Shown one piece after another: positions 7,757-16,003 of a DNA stretch of 64,000 bases. This stretch comes from Ferrovibrio sp. (GTDB lineage Bacteria; Pseudomonadota; Alphaproteobacteria; Ferrovibrionales; Ferrovibrionaceae), in assembly GCA_017991315.1 (NCBI GenBank), contig JAGOQS010000002.1, positions 1 to 64,000 of the forward strand, read 5' to 3'. Positions within the stretch are counted from its first letter, which is position 1; each line of letters begins with the position of its first letter. The position numbers were made by a program, and so were the translations under genes. The notes under the pieces are model-generated. The model had not been told where the DNA came from, did not search any database, and saw only the letters and a list, made by a program, of their open reading frames with translations.

Positions 7757-8138
7757 AATCGAAGCAGCTAATAGAGCTGAGGCAACGGCGCTTTTGATTA
7801 GCTGCGGTTATCGTGTTTATCGACCCGAAGTGGATGTCGCTGGAGAGGATCTCCTAGTGCGTTCATCCGCTGGTGATATACGGGCAGTTCAATTAAAGGG
7901 GCGAATGCTTGTCGATTACCCACGATATGGCAATGCTGATATTTGGATGCTTTTTCCAGATCGACCGTGGGCACCACTTAGTCAAAGAAGCTGGTTTATG
8001 GTTCCTCATGATGAACTTTATCAGTACCTGTTAAACCGTCATGGAGAGGCTAAAGGTTGGAAAAAGGCTTGGAGTAAACGCGACGTTCCTAACACGGACA
8101 GACCATTCTTAAATCGACATAAACTCCGAGTTCCATGA
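7737..8138 (+). CDS. Small PD-(D/E)XK nuclease-like protein, island protein 2
   Basis: A 133-residue protein. Its first 60 residues fit the restriction-endonuclease-like core: a helix with Glu15 (NRAEATALLISCGY), a strand with Asp38 (AGEDLLVRSS), then Gln52-x-Lys54 (RAVQLKGR), the Q-x-K variant of the E-x-K motif. A later strand, NADIWMLFPD, fits the core sheet. Residues after 100 are basic (GWKKAWSKRDV). Proteins of this shape occur in restriction, Holliday-junction and mobile-element systems, so DNA cleavage is plausible but not shown. The start overlaps the end of the upstream gene by 20 bases. No methyltransferase lies nearby, which argues against a classical restriction-modification pair. 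Confidence 0.7.
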   Translation: MSITDREIEAANRAEATALLISCGYRVYRPEVDVAGEDLLVRSSAGDIRAVQLKGRMLVDYPRYGNADIWMLFPDRPWAPLSQRSWFMVPHDELYQYLLNRHGEAKGWKKAWSKRDVPNTDRPFLNRHKLRVP

Positions 8139-8347
8139 ATTGTAAAAGGTGTCTCTCACATCCAGTCACAATGATCTCATGTAGTCCGAATGTGCCAAGT
8201 TAGTGCAAAACGCATTCGATGAAGTGGCCGTGTGTCATTCAAATTCATACCAATGTGCAAAAGGGCGCATGTTTTTTTAATCACTCTGAAATATTAAGTT
8301 GGTGAAAAATAAATATATTGTTCCAAATTAGCCGGGAACGCAGTCTC

Positions 8348-8392
8348 TTTGTAAAATGAAAGTCGGGGGTTCAATCCCCTCATCCGGCACCA
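8348..8392 (+). repeat. Right attachment-like duplicate of the tRNA-Thr 3' end
   Basis: The 45 bases from TTTGTAAA to GGCACCA repeat 6718-6762 with three mismatches (CC to AT, and G to A, all within the anticodon-stem portion). From 8362 on, 31 bases are identical, including the whole T-arm, acceptor 3' strand and CCA. The 5' half of the tRNA is absent, so this is not a functional gene. Confidence 0.9.
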
Positions 8393-8413
8393 TTCCCCAC
8401 GAAAAGCCGCCCC

Positions 8414-9226
8414 CTACTTGAAGGGATACGGCCCTGGGAAACGCTCCACATAGACATAGTTGCTGACCAGCCCCTGCTCCGGGCGCCAATCGTGCAGCGC
8501 GATCTTTGACGGCTCGAAGCAGAAGCCGAGCGGCGCATCATCGCGCAGATCGAGTTCGATCTGGTGCGCGGACGACGGCGCCAGCAGCACCGGCACGCCG
8601 GCGATGCTGGCATGGATCACACGATGCACATGGCCGCAGAGAATGCCGACGATGCGCGGCGCGTGGCGCGTGACCAGCGCGCGGAAAGCCTCGAGGCCTT
8701 CCAGCACGCCGCAGGCATCCATTGGCGCGATGCCGGTGCGGAATGGCGGATGATGCATGAACAGCAGGGCCGGCTGCTCCGGGCTCGCCTTCGCCACTTC
8801 CGCTTCCAGCCAGGCCAGACGCGCCGCGTCGAGCGCGCCCTCCGAACGGCGCGGCACGATTGAATCGATGCCGATCAGCCGCAGCGGCCAGTCATCCCGC
8901 GTGGTGGCATGGCAGAACGGCGCGTCCGCCTCGGCCGCCGGCAGCATGTCCGGAAAGGCGCGGCGCATGGCGGCGCGGTCGTCGTGATTGCCCGGCACCA
9001 CCAGATACGGCAGGCCGAGGCCATCCAGCCCGGCCTTGAGATAAGCATATTCGCTATCCGTCGCCGTCTCGGTGAGATCGCCGGTCACCAGCAGCAGGTC
9101 GGGGCGCGGATCGAGACTCGCCAGCCGCTCCAGGCAGCGCGAAAAAGCGGCATGGGTATCCACCCGGCCGGCCAGCAACTCAGCCCCGCGCGTCACATGC
9201 AGATCGGTGATTTGCGCTATCAGCAT
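8414..9226 (-). CDS. Metallophosphoesterase, GpdQ/CpdA-like phosphodiesterase
   Basis: A 270-residue calcineurin-type phosphoesterase with all dinuclear metal motifs: D-x-H in ITDLHVTRG near the N terminus, GDLTE, GNHDD, the histidine of FMHHPP, and CGHVH. The context FMHHPPFRTGIAPMD closely resembles glycerophosphodiesterase GpdQ; cAMP phosphodiesterase CpdA is the other option. The ATG at 9226 follows a strong CAGGAGG site 7 bases away, better than the longer upstream frame. It is divergent from the Ugp-like ABC importer, so it may hydrolyse imported glycerophosphodiesters to glycerol-3-phosphate; the substrate is inferred from context. Confidence 0.85.
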   Translation of the reverse strand: MLIAQITDLHVTRGAELLAGRVDTHAAFSRCLERLASLDPRPDLLLVTGDLTETATDSEYAYLKAGLDGLGLPYLVVPGNHDDRAAMRRAFPDMLPAAEADAPFCHATTRDDWPLRLIGIDSIVPRRSEGALDAARLAWLEAEVAKASPEQPALLFMHHPPFRTGIAPMDACGVLEGLEAFRALVTRHAPRIVGILCGHVHRVIHASIAGVPVLLAPSSAHQIELDLRDDAPLGFCFEPSKIALHDWRPEQGLVSNYVYVERFPGPYPFK

Positions 9227-9585
9227 TTTTACGCCTCCTGGTGGCATCCAAGTCCAATCGCACTGCAACATGAGGAAATATGTGAGCTTTTAGTTTAATG
9301 CCAGATTTATTTTGTGGCATTTTGCGTAAAATTTTGGCTGAATAAGTGCCGGAAATCGACCATCTTTGCTAAAGATGAAAAATAAACGGGGGACACGAAC
9401 CAACAAAAACCAACAAAACTCACAATTTTCATCAAAAGATCATCAAAGCGTAAACAATGGCACGGATCGTGCTGTTCCCCCAGCCGGCACTTCCCGACCG
9501 GCTGGCGGCAGCAAGGTCCGGCCGGGGCAACAAGAGTGGCGTACGAGAACCGGATCAACGGCTACCAACCACGAGGAACTCAACG
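9227..9585. promoter_or_regulatory. Divergent AT-rich control region with operator-like repeats
   Basis: These 359 bases between the phosphodiesterase and the ABC importer hold no supported gene. Operator-like features are: an inverted repeat ATGCCA/TGGCAT (9298-9303 and 9315-9320, 11-base spacer); an inverted pair GATGAAAA (9374-9381) and TTTTCATC (9426-9433); a direct repeat CATCAAA at 9430 and 9441, exactly 11 bases apart; and two ACCAACAAAA copies around 9399-9419. Helical phasing and position suggest binding by the DeoR-family regulator encoded at the end of the operon, which is inference. Confidence 0.5.
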
Positions 9586-10890
9586 ATGACCAAGATGAAA
9601 TCCCAGATTTCCCGGCGCCACTTCCTGCAGGGAAGTGCTGCGGCGGTTTCGGCGGCAGGCATGTTCGGCTCCAGCCCGCTTTTCGCCCAAGGCAGCGACG
9701 TGGTGAAGCTGCAGTTCATGTATCCGATCGGCGTGTCGGGCGATATCAACCGCATCGTCACCGGCATGATCAACGAGTTCAACGCCGCCCATGACAAGAT
9801 CAAGGTGGAGGCGATCTACGCCGGCAGCTACGACAATACCGAGCAGAAGGTGATGACCTCGCTGGGCGTGGGCGATCCGCCGGCCACCTGGCTGCCGATC
9901 AACTCGGCGCTGCAGACCTTCCTCGGCATGGATGCGCTGGCCGATGTGACCGCGCTGGCCAAGGCCGACGACATCTACCAGGACTTCCTGCCCGGCTTCC
10001 TCGGCATCTGCGAATCCGAGAGCAAGCTCTACGGCCTGCCCTTCCAGTGCTCCACCCCGGTGCTCTATGTAAACAAGGCCGCCTTCGCCAAGGCCGGCAT
10101 CACCAAGATCCCCGATACCTGGAACGAACTGCTCGAGACCGCCAAGGCGCTGACTATCCGCCAGGGCGCCGACGTGACCCAGTGGGGCCTCACCATCGGC
10201 GGCGGCTGGCATGACTGGATCTTCGAGAGCTATGTGCGTCAGAACGGCCTGGTGCCGTGGCAGAAGGACAAGGTGCTGTTCGAATCGCCGGAAGCGATCG
10301 ACGCCCTGGAATTCTGGGTGAAGATGGTGAAGGCGGGTGTGATGCCGGCGGCTTCCACCTGGGAAAGCTCGGCCAACGATTTCATGGCCGGCCGTACCGC
10401 GATGCTCTACCACTCCACCGGCTCGCTCACCAACCTGCGCAAGTCCTCGCCGTTCGATGTCGGCGTGGCCTTCATGCCGAAGAACAAGACCTACGGCGCC
10501 ACCATCGGCGGCGGCCCGATCTTCATCGCCAAGAAGCAGCCGGACGCCCACCTGAAGGCAAGCTGGACCTTCGCGCGCTGGATGACCAACACCAAGAACC
10601 AGACCGAATGGTGCCAGGCCACGGGCTATATCGCGGCGCGCAAGTCGTCGTGGGAAAGCGCCGAGCTGAAGAAGTTCGTGAACGAGGTGCCGGCGGCCAA
10701 GGTGGCGCTGGATCAGGCCGCCTATGCCGGCGCCTTCCTGCAGGTGCCGGGCTATCACAAGGTGCGCGAATTCCTCAAGAGCGCACTCGACCGCACGCTG
10801 GCCGGCGAGATCAACCCCACCGCCGCGCTGAAGGAAGCCAACGCCAAGTCGAACCAGGAAATCCAGCGCCTGATGCGGCGCCGGACTTAA
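9586..10890 (+). CDS. ABC transporter extracellular solute-binding protein, family 1 (UgpB-like)
   Basis: A 434-residue periplasmic binding protein. The N terminus carries a twin-arginine-like signal (SRRHFLQ at residues 9-15, then a hydrophobic Ala-rich stretch to about 38), so export may be by Tat. The body has family 1 features: NRIVTGMINEFNAAHDKIKVEAIYAGSY, and a C-terminal part with FMAGRTAMLYHSTGSLTNL that packs against the ligand. Family 1 proteins bind sugars, polyols or glycerol phosphates. The frame is open from 9457, but the ATG at 9586 begins the export signal and follows GAGGAAC. First gene of a five-gene operon. Confidence 0.92.
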   Translation: MTKMKSQISRRHFLQGSAAAVSAAGMFGSSPLFAQGSDVVKLQFMYPIGVSGDINRIVTGMINEFNAAHDKIKVEAIYAGSYDNTEQKVMTSLGVGDPPATWLPINSALQTFLGMDALADVTALAKADDIYQDFLPGFLGICESESKLYGLPFQCSTPVLYVNKAAFAKAGITKIPDTWNELLETAKALTIRQGADVTQWGLTIGGGWHDWIFESYVRQNGLVPWQKDKVLFESPEAIDALEFWVKMVKAGVMPAASTWESSANDFMAGRTAMLYHSTGSLTNLRKSSPFDVGVAFMPKNKTYGATIGGGPIFIAKKQPDAHLKASWTFARWMTNTKNQTEWCQATGYIAARKSSWESAELKKFVNEVPAAKVALDQAAYAGAFLQVPGYHKVREFLKSALDRTLAGEINPTAALKEANAKSNQEIQRLMRRRT

Positions 10891-10897
10891 CGGTCGC

Positions 10898-10930
10898 AGC
10901 CGGCCGGCGCAACCGCGCCGGCCGGCTTTT
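10898..10930 (+). terminator. Strong GC hairpin with short T tract after the binding-protein gene
   Basis: A 13-bp perfect stem (AGCCGGCCGGCGC, 10898-10910, pairing with 10915-10927) closes an AACC loop and is followed by TTT. Placed between binding protein and permeases, it probably attenuates transcription or protects the upstream mRNA, so the binding protein is made in excess. Confidence 0.75.
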
Positions 10931-10997
10931 CCGCTTCACCTGTCCCGGCAATCCTGCCCGGTAATCCTGCCTGGCAATTCCGCACGAGTTATCCTGT

Positions 10998-11894
10998 ATG
11001 CGACGTATCCTATCGGCCCCAATGCGCGAAGCGATGGTGGCAGCGGTGATGCTGCTGCCCTCCCTCGTCTTTCTAGCCGCCTTCACCTATTGGCCGATCC
11101 TGCGTTCGCTGTATTTCAGCTTCCACGACGTGATGCTCGGCTCCAGCAAGATCATTTATCTCGGCTGGGAGAATTACGAGCGCCTGTTCCAGGATGAACT
11201 ATTCTGGAAATCCTTCCGCAACACCGCCTTCTACACCCTGATCACCATCCCGCTGGCACTGACCTGCGCGCTGCTGCTGGCAGTGGCGCTGGACAGCAAG
11301 ATCCGCGGCATGGCGATCTACCGCTCGGCCTTCTTCTATCCGGTGATGATCCCGTCGGTCGCCGCCGGCATGGTCTGGGTGTTCCTCTACGCGCCGGGCT
11401 ACGGCCCGATCAACGGCATGATGGACGCGCTGGGCCTGCCGAAGCTGGAATGGCTGTATTCCTCCGACTGGGCAATGCCGGCGATCATCGTGATGAGCAT
11501 CTGGAAATATTCCGGCTACTTCATGCTGATCCTGCTCGCCGCTTTGCAGCTTGTGCCGCGCGACCTCTATGAAGCCGCCAAGCTGGATGGCGTGTCGGCC
11601 TGGCACCAGCTTATCCACATCACCATTCCGCTGATCTCGCCGACGATCTACTTCGTGATCATCATCGGCATCCTGCATTCCTACCAGATCTTCGATTATG
11701 TGTTCGTGATGACGCTGGGCGGACCCGCCGATGCGACCAATGTGCTGACCTTCTACATCTACCAGAACGCCTTCCAGTATCAGGATATCGGTTTCGCCAG
11801 CACGGTGGCCAATATGCTGCTGCTGTTCATCGGCGGCCTGATTGCGGTGATCGCCTCGACCATCGGGCGCCGCGTGCATTACCTGGGGCGCTGA
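10998..11894 (+). CDS. ABC transporter permease (UgpA/MalF type)
   Basis: A 298-residue inner-membrane permease with about six hydrophobic helices, the first at LLPSLVFLAAFTYWPILRSL. The EAA loop that docks on the ATPase reads YEAAKLDGVSAWHQLIHITIPLISP, near residue 190. It forms the transmembrane pair with the next permease. The spacing to that gene is 2 bases. High similarity in layout to glycerol-3-phosphate and sugar permeases. Confidence 0.93.
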   Translation: MRRILSAPMREAMVAAVMLLPSLVFLAAFTYWPILRSLYFSFHDVMLGSSKIIYLGWENYERLFQDELFWKSFRNTAFYTLITIPLALTCALLLAVALDSKIRGMAIYRSAFFYPVMIPSVAAGMVWVFLYAPGYGPINGMMDALGLPKLEWLYSSDWAMPAIIVMSIWKYSGYFMLILLAALQLVPRDLYEAAKLDGVSAWHQLIHITIPLISPTIYFVIIIGILHSYQIFDYVFVMTLGGPADATNVLTFYIYQNAFQYQDIGFASTVANMLLLFIGGLIAVIASTIGRRVHYLGR

Positions 11895-11896
11895 CC

Positions 11897-12718
11897 ATGA
11901 CGAAAACCCTCAAGCGCAACTGGCTGCATTTCGTGCTGATCCCGCTGAGCCTGCTGTGGCTCAGCCCGCTGGCCTGGATCCTCATCACCTCGGTGAAAAC
12001 CCGTATCGAGGTGTTCGACCCCAAGGCCGGCGTGCTGCCGAAATCCTTCATCTGGGACAATTACCCGGCGGCCCTGGCGGTGGCGCCGTTCGATACCTAC
12101 CTGATCAACTCGGTGCTGGTCACCGGCTCGATCCTGGCAGCCCAGCTCGTCACCATCTCGCTCGCCGCCTATGCCTTCGCCCGCCTCACCTTCCCGGGCA
12201 AGAACGTGATCTTCGGCCTGTTCCTGCTGCAGATCATGTTCCCGATCTACGCCATCTTCCTCACCAACTTCGTCACCGTGCGCGAGATGGGCCTGCTCAA
12301 CAGCCTGCCGGCCATGGTGGTGCCCTTCGTCGCCAGCGGCTACGGCACCTTCATGCTGCGCCAGGCCTTCCGCCAGGTGCCGACCGAACTCGGCGATGCC
12401 GCCAAGCTGGATGGCTGCGGCCATTTCGAAACACTGTGGCATGTCTACCTGCCGCTGGTGCGCCCCACCCTGGTCGCTTTCGGCATCATCTCCGTGGTGA
12501 CGCACTGGAACGACTATATGTGGCCGTTGCTGGTCACCAACTCAGAAGCCGTGCGCACCATGCCGATCGGCCTCGGCCTGCTCGCCAAATCCGATAGCGG
12601 CGCCGACTGGACCCGCCTGATGGCGGCCACCGTGATCGTGGTGTCGCCACTGCTGCTGCTCTTCGTCATCTTCCAGCGCCGCTTCGTCGACAGCTTCATG
12701 CATGCCGGCCTCAAGTAA
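11897..12718 (+). CDS. ABC transporter permease (UgpE/MalG type)
   Basis: A 273-residue second permease with about six membrane helices. Its EAA loop is GDAAKLDGCGHFETLWHVYLPLVRP near residue 165, preceded by the MalG-like MLRQAFRQVPTELGDAA. The N-terminal helix HFVLIPLSLLWLSPLAWILI is typical. It follows the first permease by 2 bases and precedes the ATPase by 14, so the three are translated together. Confidence 0.93.
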   Translation: MTKTLKRNWLHFVLIPLSLLWLSPLAWILITSVKTRIEVFDPKAGVLPKSFIWDNYPAALAVAPFDTYLINSVLVTGSILAAQLVTISLAAYAFARLTFPGKNVIFGLFLLQIMFPIYAIFLTNFVTVREMGLLNSLPAMVVPFVASGYGTFMLRQAFRQVPTELGDAAKLDGCGHFETLWHVYLPLVRPTLVAFGIISVVTHWNDYMWPLLVTNSEAVRTMPIGLGLLAKSDSGADWTRLMAATVIVVSPLLLLFVIFQRRFVDSFMHAGLK

Positions 12719-12732
12719 GTAAGGACCCAGTC

Positions 12733-13797
12733 ATGGCAACCGTTTCGCTCCGCCAGATCACCAAGCGCTATGGCACCCAGACCGCGGTGCAGGCGCTCGA
12801 CCTCGAAATCGCCGACAAGGACTTCATGGTGCTTGTCGGCCCATCGGGCTGCGGCAAATCCACCACGCTGCGCATGGTCGCCGGCCTTGAAGACATCACC
12901 GCCGGCAACCTGCTGATCGATGGCGTCGATGTTACCGAAGTGGAACCGCAGCGCCGCGATATCGCCATGGTGTTCCAGTCCTATGCGCTCTACCCGCATA
13001 TGACTGCCTATATGAACATGGCCTTCGGCCTGATGAAGACCACCAAGCTGTCGAAGAAGGAGATCGAGGCCCGCGTGCTGGAAGCCTCGGACATCCTCAA
13101 CATCCGTGAATTGCTGCAGCGCAAGCCGAAGGAAATGTCCGGCGGCCAGCGCCAGCGCGTCGCCATCGGCCGCGCCCTGGTGCGCAAGCCGAAGGTCTAT
13201 CTGTTCGACGAGCCGCTTTCCAACCTGGATGCCAAGCTGCGTGGCCGCATGCGCGGCGAGTTGAAGCGCCTGCATAACGAACTCGGCATCACGGTGATCT
13301 ATGTCACCCATGACCAGGTGGAGGCGATGACGCTCGGCACCCGCATCGCGGTGATGGCGGATGGCCGTATTCAGCAGCTCGGCGAACCGATGGATGTGTA
13401 CCGCCGCCCCAGCAACGTGTTCGTCGCCTCCTTTATCGGTGCGCCGGAAATGAACATGCTGCATTGCAAACTCGATGGCGGCGGGCTGTCGCATCCGGGT
13501 TTCCTCAAACCGCTCGGCCTTGGCCAGGGCCAGAGCAGCGGCGAGGTGCTGCTCGGCGTGCGGCCGGAGGAAATCGCCGTTGCACCGCTCGATGCGGCCA
13601 CCCTCACCGGCCGTGTCGAGCGCGTCGAACTGCTTGGCGCCGAGGCGCTGGCAGAACTGCGTGTCGGCGTCGACCGCATGGTGGCACGCCTGCCGGTGGA
13701 AGGCGTGCCGGAAGTCGGCACCGAGGTCGGGCTTGCGATTGACACTGGCCGGGCGCGGCTTTTCAATGCCGCCTCTGGTCAGGCGATTTATACTTGA
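12733..13797 (+). CDS. ABC transporter ATP-binding protein (UgpC/MalK type)
   Basis: A 354-residue ATPase of the carbohydrate-uptake CUT1 type. It has Walker A GPSGCGKST (near 37), the Q-loop VFQSYALYPH, signature MSGGQRQR, Walker B VYLFDEPLSNLD and the switch His in VTHDQVEAMT. Residues 235-354 form the OB-fold regulatory domain (LLGVRPEEIAV). It powers the importer encoded upstream. The gene ends 25 bases before the DeoR-family regulator. Confidence 0.95.
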   Translation: MATVSLRQITKRYGTQTAVQALDLEIADKDFMVLVGPSGCGKSTTLRMVAGLEDITAGNLLIDGVDVTEVEPQRRDIAMVFQSYALYPHMTAYMNMAFGLMKTTKLSKKEIEARVLEASDILNIRELLQRKPKEMSGGQRQRVAIGRALVRKPKVYLFDEPLSNLDAKLRGRMRGELKRLHNELGITVIYVTHDQVEAMTLGTRIAVMADGRIQQLGEPMDVYRRPSNVFVASFIGAPEMNMLHCKLDGGGLSHPGFLKPLGLGQGQSSGEVLLGVRPEEIAVAPLDAATLTGRVERVELLGAEALAELRVGVDRMVARLPVEGVPEVGTEVGLAIDTGRARLFNAASGQAIYT

Positions 13798-13822
13798 ACT
13801 CATTTCCGAACGGGGCGTGGCG

Positions 13823-14611
13823 ATGCGCGATAGTGGCACGCTGAATATCCGGCAACGCAGCATTGCCGAATGGCTGCAGAAGACCGAGTCCGCCTCGATT
13901 CAGGACCTGAGCGAACAGTTCCAGGTTTCTGACGAGACCATCCGCCGCGACCTGCGCTTCCTGGAACAGCAGGGCCTGGTGGAGAAATTCCATGGCGGTG
14001 CGCGGCTGAACGAGGAGCGCAAGGAAGCGCCGTTCCAGCGCCGCATGCGCGAGATGGCGGATGCCAAGCGCCGCATCGGCATCGCCGCGTCGCGGCTGAT
14101 CCCGGATGAGTCCACGGTGTTCCTCGATAACTCCTCCACCTCCTGCTTCCTGGCCCGCGAACTGGCCAAGCGCAGCGGCCTCAGCATCATCACGCTGTCG
14201 CTGGAAGTGGCGAAGATTCTTTCCGCCGGCAGCGGCCGGCACCGCGTGATCCTGCCGGGCGGCGAATTGCGCGTCGAGGATCAGACCCTGATCGGCGCCG
14301 ATGCGATCCGCTTCGTGTCGCAGTTCACGCCCAGCATCTGCGTCATCTCGGTGGCCGCCGTGACGCCCGAACATGGCTGCATGGATTTTGACCTGTTCGA
14401 AACCGAGTTCAAGCGCGTGATGATGCCGCTGTCAAAGACCGTGTTGCTGCTGGCCGATAGCAGCAAGTTCCGCAAGTCCGGTCTGGTCAAGGTCTGTGAC
14501 CTCGCCGCTTTCGACATCATGGTGACCGAGGCCGAACCGCCTGGCGTGATTGCCGACCAGCTCGCCATGGCGAATGCTAGCCTGGTGCTGGCCGGCGGCG
14601 AGCAGGATTAG
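13823..14611 (+). CDS. DeoR-family transcriptional regulator (GlpR-like)
   Basis: A 262-residue repressor. The N-terminal HTH is IRQRSIAEWLQKTESASIQDLSEQFQVSDETIRRDLRFLEQQ with the DeoR signature SDETIRRDL, followed by the GGA motif HGGARL. The C-terminal sugar-phosphate sensor domain has DNSSTSCFLARELAKR and LPGGELRVEDQTLIG. DeoR-family proteins sense phosphorylated sugars or glycerol-3-phosphate. As the last gene of the ABC operon it probably autoregulates the system through repeats in 9298-9447. The frame reads through from 13475, but the HTH starts just after the ATG at 13823. Confidence 0.92.
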   Translation: MRDSGTLNIRQRSIAEWLQKTESASIQDLSEQFQVSDETIRRDLRFLEQQGLVEKFHGGARLNEERKEAPFQRRMREMADAKRRIGIAASRLIPDESTVFLDNSSTSCFLARELAKRSGLSIITLSLEVAKILSAGSGRHRVILPGGELRVEDQTLIGADAIRFVSQFTPSICVISVAAVTPEHGCMDFDLFETEFKRVMMPLSKTVLLLADSSKFRKSGLVKVCDLAAFDIMVTEAEPPGVIADQLAMANASLVLAGGEQD

Positions 14612-14690
14612 GCGGCCCCAGCCGAGCCTTCCGCCGTTTCCGACTTTCGGCCTAGGATATGCGCCCGTCTCCAATACGTGCCGTATCCCC

Positions 14691-15860
14691 ATGTTCGCTG
14701 CTTTCTCGATCTCAGCTTTTGCCGCCGGCCTGCTGGCCGGCTTCGTCGGCTTCGCCTCCTCCTTCGCCGTGATCATCCAGGGCCTTGTCGCCGTGGGCGC
14801 CAGCCCGGCCCAGGCGGCATCCGGCCTGATGGCGGTGTCCATCGCCATGGGGCTGTGCGCGGTGATCGTCAGCCTGCGCCTGAAAATGCCGGTCAGCATC
14901 GCCTGGACCACGCCGGGCGCCGCCCTGCTGGCGGCTTCTGGCGCCGCAACGGGCGGCGACTTCGCCGCCGCCACCGGCGCCTTCCTGATCTGCGGCCTGC
15001 TGATCTTCATTGCCGGCCTGTGGCAGACGCTGGGCCGCTGGGTGGCGGCGATCCCGGCGCCGCTGGCCAATGCCATGCTGGCCGGCGTGCTGCTGCCGCT
15101 CTGCCTGGCGCCGGTGAAGGCGGTGGCCGCCGATCCGCTGCTCGGGCTGCTGATCGTGGTGAGCTGGGCGCTGATGGCGCGCTGGAAACGGCTCTGGGCG
15201 GTGCCGGTGGCGGTGCTGGTCGCCGTGGTGCTGATCATCGTGGCGACACCGCCGATCCAACTCGATCCCGCCACACTGTGGCCGAACCCGCAATTCGTCA
15301 TGCCCCGCTTCACGCCGGAAGCGATGATCGGCGTGGCGCTGCCGCTGTTCATCGTCACCATGGCGTCGCAGAACATCCCTGGCATCACCGTACTGCGGGT
15401 CAATGGCTACCAGCCCGACCCCAATCCGCTGTTCCGCGCCACCGGCCTGTTCAGCATGGCGGCGGCGCCCTTCGGCGCCGTCAGCGTCAATCTCGCCGCC
15501 ATCACCGCCGCGATCTGCGCCGGGCCGGAAGCCCATCCCGATCCGGCACGCCGCTACTGGGCCGCCACGGTGGCCGGCCTGTTCTATATACTGATCGGTC
15601 TCGGCGCCGCTGCGGCCACCGCCTTCCTGATCGCGGCACCGCCGCTGCTGATCCAGGCAGTGGCCGGCCTCGCCCTGCTGGGTGCCTTCGGCAATTCGCT
15701 GATGGGCGCCGTGGCCGAACCACGCGACCGCGAAGCCGCCGTGATCACTTTCTTGGTCGCGGCCTCGGGGGTGAGTTTCCTCGGCATCGGCGGCGCCTTC
15801 TGGGGTCTGCTCGCCGGCGGCGCGGTGATGGCCCTCACACGCTGGAGGGGCATAGGCTGA
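14691..15860 (+). CDS. benE: BenE-family benzoate/aromatic acid transporter
   Basis: A 389-residue membrane protein with about 11-12 hydrophobic helices, from AAFSISAFAAGLLAGFVGFASSFAVIIQGL at the N terminus. The family marker region MASQNIPGITVLRVNGYQPDP (about residues 223-243) and GAVSVNLAAITAAICAGPEAHPD are visible. BenE proteins are proton-coupled importers for benzoate; no benzoate catabolic genes are in the window, so the actual substrate is uncertain. It follows the DeoR gene by 79 bases on the same strand and may be a separate unit. Confidence 0.88.
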   Translation: MFAAFSISAFAAGLLAGFVGFASSFAVIIQGLVAVGASPAQAASGLMAVSIAMGLCAVIVSLRLKMPVSIAWTTPGAALLAASGAATGGDFAAATGAFLICGLLIFIAGLWQTLGRWVAAIPAPLANAMLAGVLLPLCLAPVKAVAADPLLGLLIVVSWALMARWKRLWAVPVAVLVAVVLIIVATPPIQLDPATLWPNPQFVMPRFTPEAMIGVALPLFIVTMASQNIPGITVLRVNGYQPDPNPLFRATGLFSMAAAPFGAVSVNLAAITAAICAGPEAHPDPARRYWAATVAGLFYILIGLGAAAATAFLIAAPPLLIQAVAGLALLGAFGNSLMGAVAEPRDREAAVITFLVAASGVSFLGIGGAFWGLLAGGAVMALTRWRGIG

Positions 15861-16003
15861 ATCCCTCTAAGCCCTTGATAGATTAGGGACAGAATCAATC
15901 AGCTTTCGTCTAGATTGTACTGAATTGTTACCTTGGGTTGCTCCGCTCCCAAGGCTTAAAGTCGTCGGCAGCGATCGCAGAAAAGCGGATCGAGGATGCC
16001 GAA

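Larger units (their letters stand above)
6763..8392. mobile_element. tRNA-Thr-associated mini genomic island (1.63 kb)
   Basis: The insert is bounded on the left by intact tRNA-Thr and on the right by a 45-nt copy of the tRNA 3' half. The last 31 bases are identical (6732-6762 and 8362-8392) and the whole 45 have three mismatches. This is the geometry left by a tyrosine-integrase element that rebuilds the tRNA at one end. Inside, base composition drops sharply relative to both flanks, codon use is AT-rich, and only two overlapping genes occur. No integrase or transposase is present, so it is a decayed remnant or is mobilised in trans. A further 13-bp tRNA fragment (ACCGAAGGTCGGG) sits at 6848-6860. 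The stretch 8139-8347 is AT-rich and has no gene that I can support. Confidence 0.75.

Noticed and set aside
8335-8392. A second tRNA-Thr gene
   Set aside because: Only the anticodon-3' to CCA half is present; the acceptor 5' strand and D-arm are missing.
9391-9447. CRISPR-like array from doubled ACCAACAAAA and CATCAAA
   Set aside because: Repeats are 7-10 bases with no spacer-length regularity; operator repeats fit better.
9580-10758. Long minus-strand frame opposite the solute-binding protein
   Set aside because: It is the antisense shadow of a well-supported gene; the His/Gly-rich composition reflects reverse-frame codon bias.
12514-13863. 449-residue minus-strand frame opposite the ABC ATPase
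   Set aside because: Antisense of a clear MalK-type ATPase with all its motifs.
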